A stretch of 37,057 nt of DNA from Maricaulis sp. (GTDB lineage Bacteria; Pseudomonadota; Alphaproteobacteria; Caulobacterales; Maricaulaceae). Every line of letters starts with the position of its first letter. Position 1 is the stretch's first letter. Positions 35,438 through 37,057 of the stretch are shown here, in pieces. Under the pieces are notes generated by a model that was given only the letters and a program-made list of their open reading frames with translations, was not told the DNA's origin and searched no databases. The DNA is taken from the NCBI RefSeq assembly GCF_015665295.1, contig NZ_JADFAJ010000008.1, positions 1 through 37,057 on the forward strand, in the 5' to 3' direction. Position numbers and translations under genes: made by a program.

Positions 35438-36652
35438 ATGCGTCGTGTTGTCATTACCGGACTCGGCGTGATTTCCCCGATCGGCAATAATGCCGCGGAA
35501 GTCACCGCGTCCCTGAAAAACGGCAAAAGCGGCATTGGCCGCATGGAAAGCTTCGCCGAGCTGGGCTTTCGCTGCCAGGTCGGCGGCAAGCCCAAGATCG
35601 ATCCGGCCGAGCATGTCGACAAGCGTGTCTACCGCTTCATGTCGGAAGGCGCGGGCTGGAACTATATGGCGATGGAACAGGCCATTGCGGATAGTGGACT
35701 GGAAGAAAACGACATTTCCAACCACCGCACCGGCATCATCATGGGGTCCGGCGGCCCGTCCGCCGGCACCATCGTCAATGCCGCCGACATCACGCGCGAG
35801 AAGGGTCCCAAGCGGATCGGTCCGTTCGCGGTGCCCAAGGCGATGAGTTCGACGGCTTCAGCCACCCTGGCCACGCCGTTCAAGATCCTCGGCGTGAACT
35901 ATTCCATCACCTCGGCCTGCACGACCTCGCTGCACTGTATCGGTGCCGCCACCGAGCAGATCCAGTGGGGCAAGCAGGATGTCATGTTCGCCGGCGGTTG
36001 CGAGGAGATCCACTGGGCCCTCTCCAACCTGTTCGACGCCATGGGCGCCATGTCGACCAAGTATAACGATACGCCGGAACAGGCTTCGCGCGCCTTCGAC
36101 AAGGATCGCGACGGTTTCGTCGGCGGCGCCGGCGCCGGTGTGGTCGTGCTGGAAGAGTATGAGCGGGCCAAGGCCCGCGGTGCCAATATCATCGCCGAAG
36201 TGACCGGCTATGGCGCCACCTCGGACGGCTATGACATGGTCGCCCCGTCCGGCGAAGGCGCCATTCGCTCGATGAAACTGGCCATGGAGACGGTCAAGAA
36301 CCCGATCGACTATCTCAACCCGCACGCCACCGCGACGCCGGTCGGCGACATCAAGGAGATGGAAGCGGTCAAGGCCGTGTTCGGCGACAGCGCGCCGATG
36401 ATTTCGGGCACGAAGTCGATGACGGGCCACTCGCTCGGCGCGGCTGGCGTGCATGAGGCCATCTACACGCTGTTGATGATGAAGGAGGGCTTCGTCGCCC
36501 CGTCGATCAATGTCTTCGACATGGATCCGGACATTGCGGCGCTCAACCTGCCCATCATCACCGAGACCCGTGACGCCGAGATCAAGACCGCCATGTCGAA
36601 TTCCTTCGGCTTTGGCGGCACCAACGGCACGGTCGTTTTCGAAAAAATCTAA
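35438..36652 (+). CDS. fabB: Beta-ketoacyl-ACP synthase I
   Basis: Condensing enzyme that elongates unsaturated acyl-ACP made by FabA; 404 residues. The catalytic triad is Cys161 in SACTTSLHC, His296 in [11 protein letters not shown] and His331 in [11 protein letters not shown], at nearly the same spacing as E. coli FabB (163, 298, 333). The C-terminus [14 protein letters not shown] is typical. AGGAGAG precedes the ATG. Together with FabA it supports FabB rather than FabF. Confidence 0.96.
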   Translation: MRRVVITGLGVISPIGNNAAEVTASLKNGKSGIGRMESFAELGFRCQVGGKPKIDPAEHVDKRVYRFMSEGAGWNYMAMEQAIADSGLEENDISNHRTGIIMGSGGPSAGTIVNAADITREKGPKRIGPFAVPKAMSSTASATLATPFKILGVNYSITSACTTSLHCIGAATEQIQWGKQDVMFAGGCEEIHWALSNLFDAMGAMSTKYNDTPEQASRAFDKDRDGFVGGAGAGVVVLEEYERAKARGANIIAEVTGYGATSDGYDMVAPSGEGAIRSMKLAMETVKNPIDYLNPHATATPVGDIKEMEAVKAVFGDSAPMISGTKSMTGHSLGAAGVHEAIYTLLMMKEGFVAPSINVFDMDPDIAALNLPIITETRDAEIKTAMSNSFGFGGTNGTVVFEKI

Positions 36653-36695
36653 AGCGTCGTAAAAGACGTCATCTGATCCAGGAGGGGATTTCACG

Positions 36696-37057
36696 ATGAG
36701 CGACACGGTGTTTCCGGCCGGCGAGCTGATGAAGGGCAAGCGCGGACTTGTCATGGGCGTCGCCAACAAGAACTCGATTGCCTGGGGCATTGCCCAGCAA
36801 TTGGCCGCCCAGGGCGCCGAGATCGCTTTTTCCTACCAGGATGAAGCGCTCGAGCGTCGGGTCCGCCCGCTGGTCGAGAGCCTGCCCTGTGAGTCTTTCA
36901 TGGTCCAGGCAGACGTCACCAATGACGCCTCCATGGATGCCTGTTTCAAGGCGCTGGAAGACAAGTGGGGCACGATCGACTTCCTCGTCCACGCCATTGC
37001 CTTTGCCGGCAAGGACGAGCTGGTCGGCTCCTTCACCGAGAACACCACCCGCGAGGG
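36696..37057 (+). CDS. fabI: Enoyl-ACP reductase, 3' end cut by window edge
   Basis: NADH-dependent enoyl reductase of the last fatty-acid elongation step. About 120 residues are visible from the ATG at 36696, which has a strong GGAGGGGA site. The SDR nucleotide-binding pattern of FabI, not a classical SDR, is present: GKRGLVMGVANKNSIAWGIA, then AFSYQDEALERRVRPL and the HAIAFAGKDELVG loop. The catalytic Tyr and Lys lie outside the window. Third gene of the fabA-fabB-fabI run, 43 bp after fabB. Confidence 0.94.
   Translation, partial: MSDTVFPAGELMKGKRGLVMGVANKNSIAWGIAQQLAAQGAEIAFSYQDEALERRVRPLVESLPCESFMVQADVTNDASMDACFKALEDKWGTIDFLVHAIAFAGKDELVGSFTENTTRE

Overview
The window is high-GC chromosomal DNA from an alphaproteobacterium. 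The gene set and order (rpsT-dnaA-dnaN-recF on one side; mutM, ubiE, ubiB, coaC/coaB and dut on the other; a fabA-fabB-fabI run) resemble the origin-proximal region of Caulobacterales/Maricaulales, and a Maricaulis-like marine bacterium is my best guess. That assignment is inference from gene content; no database was searched. No rRNA, tRNA, CRISPR array, transposase or prophage is visible.

Layout. 1-7342: partial dapF (minus), a secreted S9 prolyl-oligopeptidase-like lipoprotein and polA (plus), then an AT-rich island with one unrecognised gene carrying a HEPN-like Rx4H motif (minus), and a palindromic repeat. 7343-19649: the replication block gyrB ... recF-dnaN-dnaA, all minus, but gyrB is separated from recF by about 6 kb of accessory genes. 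These are a three-gene glycolipid-type operon (GT2, ArnT-like GT83, VTT/DedA-like membrane protein), a LysE exporter, a broken remnant of an Anbu-type proteasome-like protease, and a divergent TetR/CPBP-protease pair around a perfect 18-bp palindrome. 19650-20140 is the longest gene-free stretch, upstream of dnaA. 20141-23332: rpsT, enoyl-CoA hydratase, a TraB/GumN-like periplasmic protein and mutM (minus). 23431-30493: a Kua/CarF-type lipid desaturase, ubiE, a small STAS-like gene (minus), ubiB, a single-domain sensor globin, coaC and coaB as two separate overlapping genes, dut and cysK (mostly plus). 30494-37057: an inverted repeat pair, a PIF1-like helicase with a G-rich tract in its 5' end, moeB, a small membrane protein, a periplasmic metallo-beta-lactamase-fold hydrolase, an SH3-type secreted protein, then fabA-fabB-fabI (cut by the window end).

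How they work together. Replication and repair (dnaA, dnaN, recF, gyrB, polA, mutM, dut, PIF1-like helicase), ubiquinone synthesis (ubiE, ubiB), CoA synthesis (coaC, coaB) and anaerobic-type unsaturated fatty acid synthesis (fabA, fabB, fabI) form the conserved core. Accessory genes are inserted between members of conserved clusters. The most noteworthy points are the HEPN-like island, the CarF/plasmalogen-desaturase homologue, the split coaBC, the truncated Anbu gene, a 38-bp alternating purine-pyrimidine tract just upstream of gyrB, and a G-quadruplex-prone tract within the PIF1-like helicase gene. I did not find a clearly new multi-gene system; the closest candidates are the glycolipid cassette at 9834-12999 and the HEPN-like gene.
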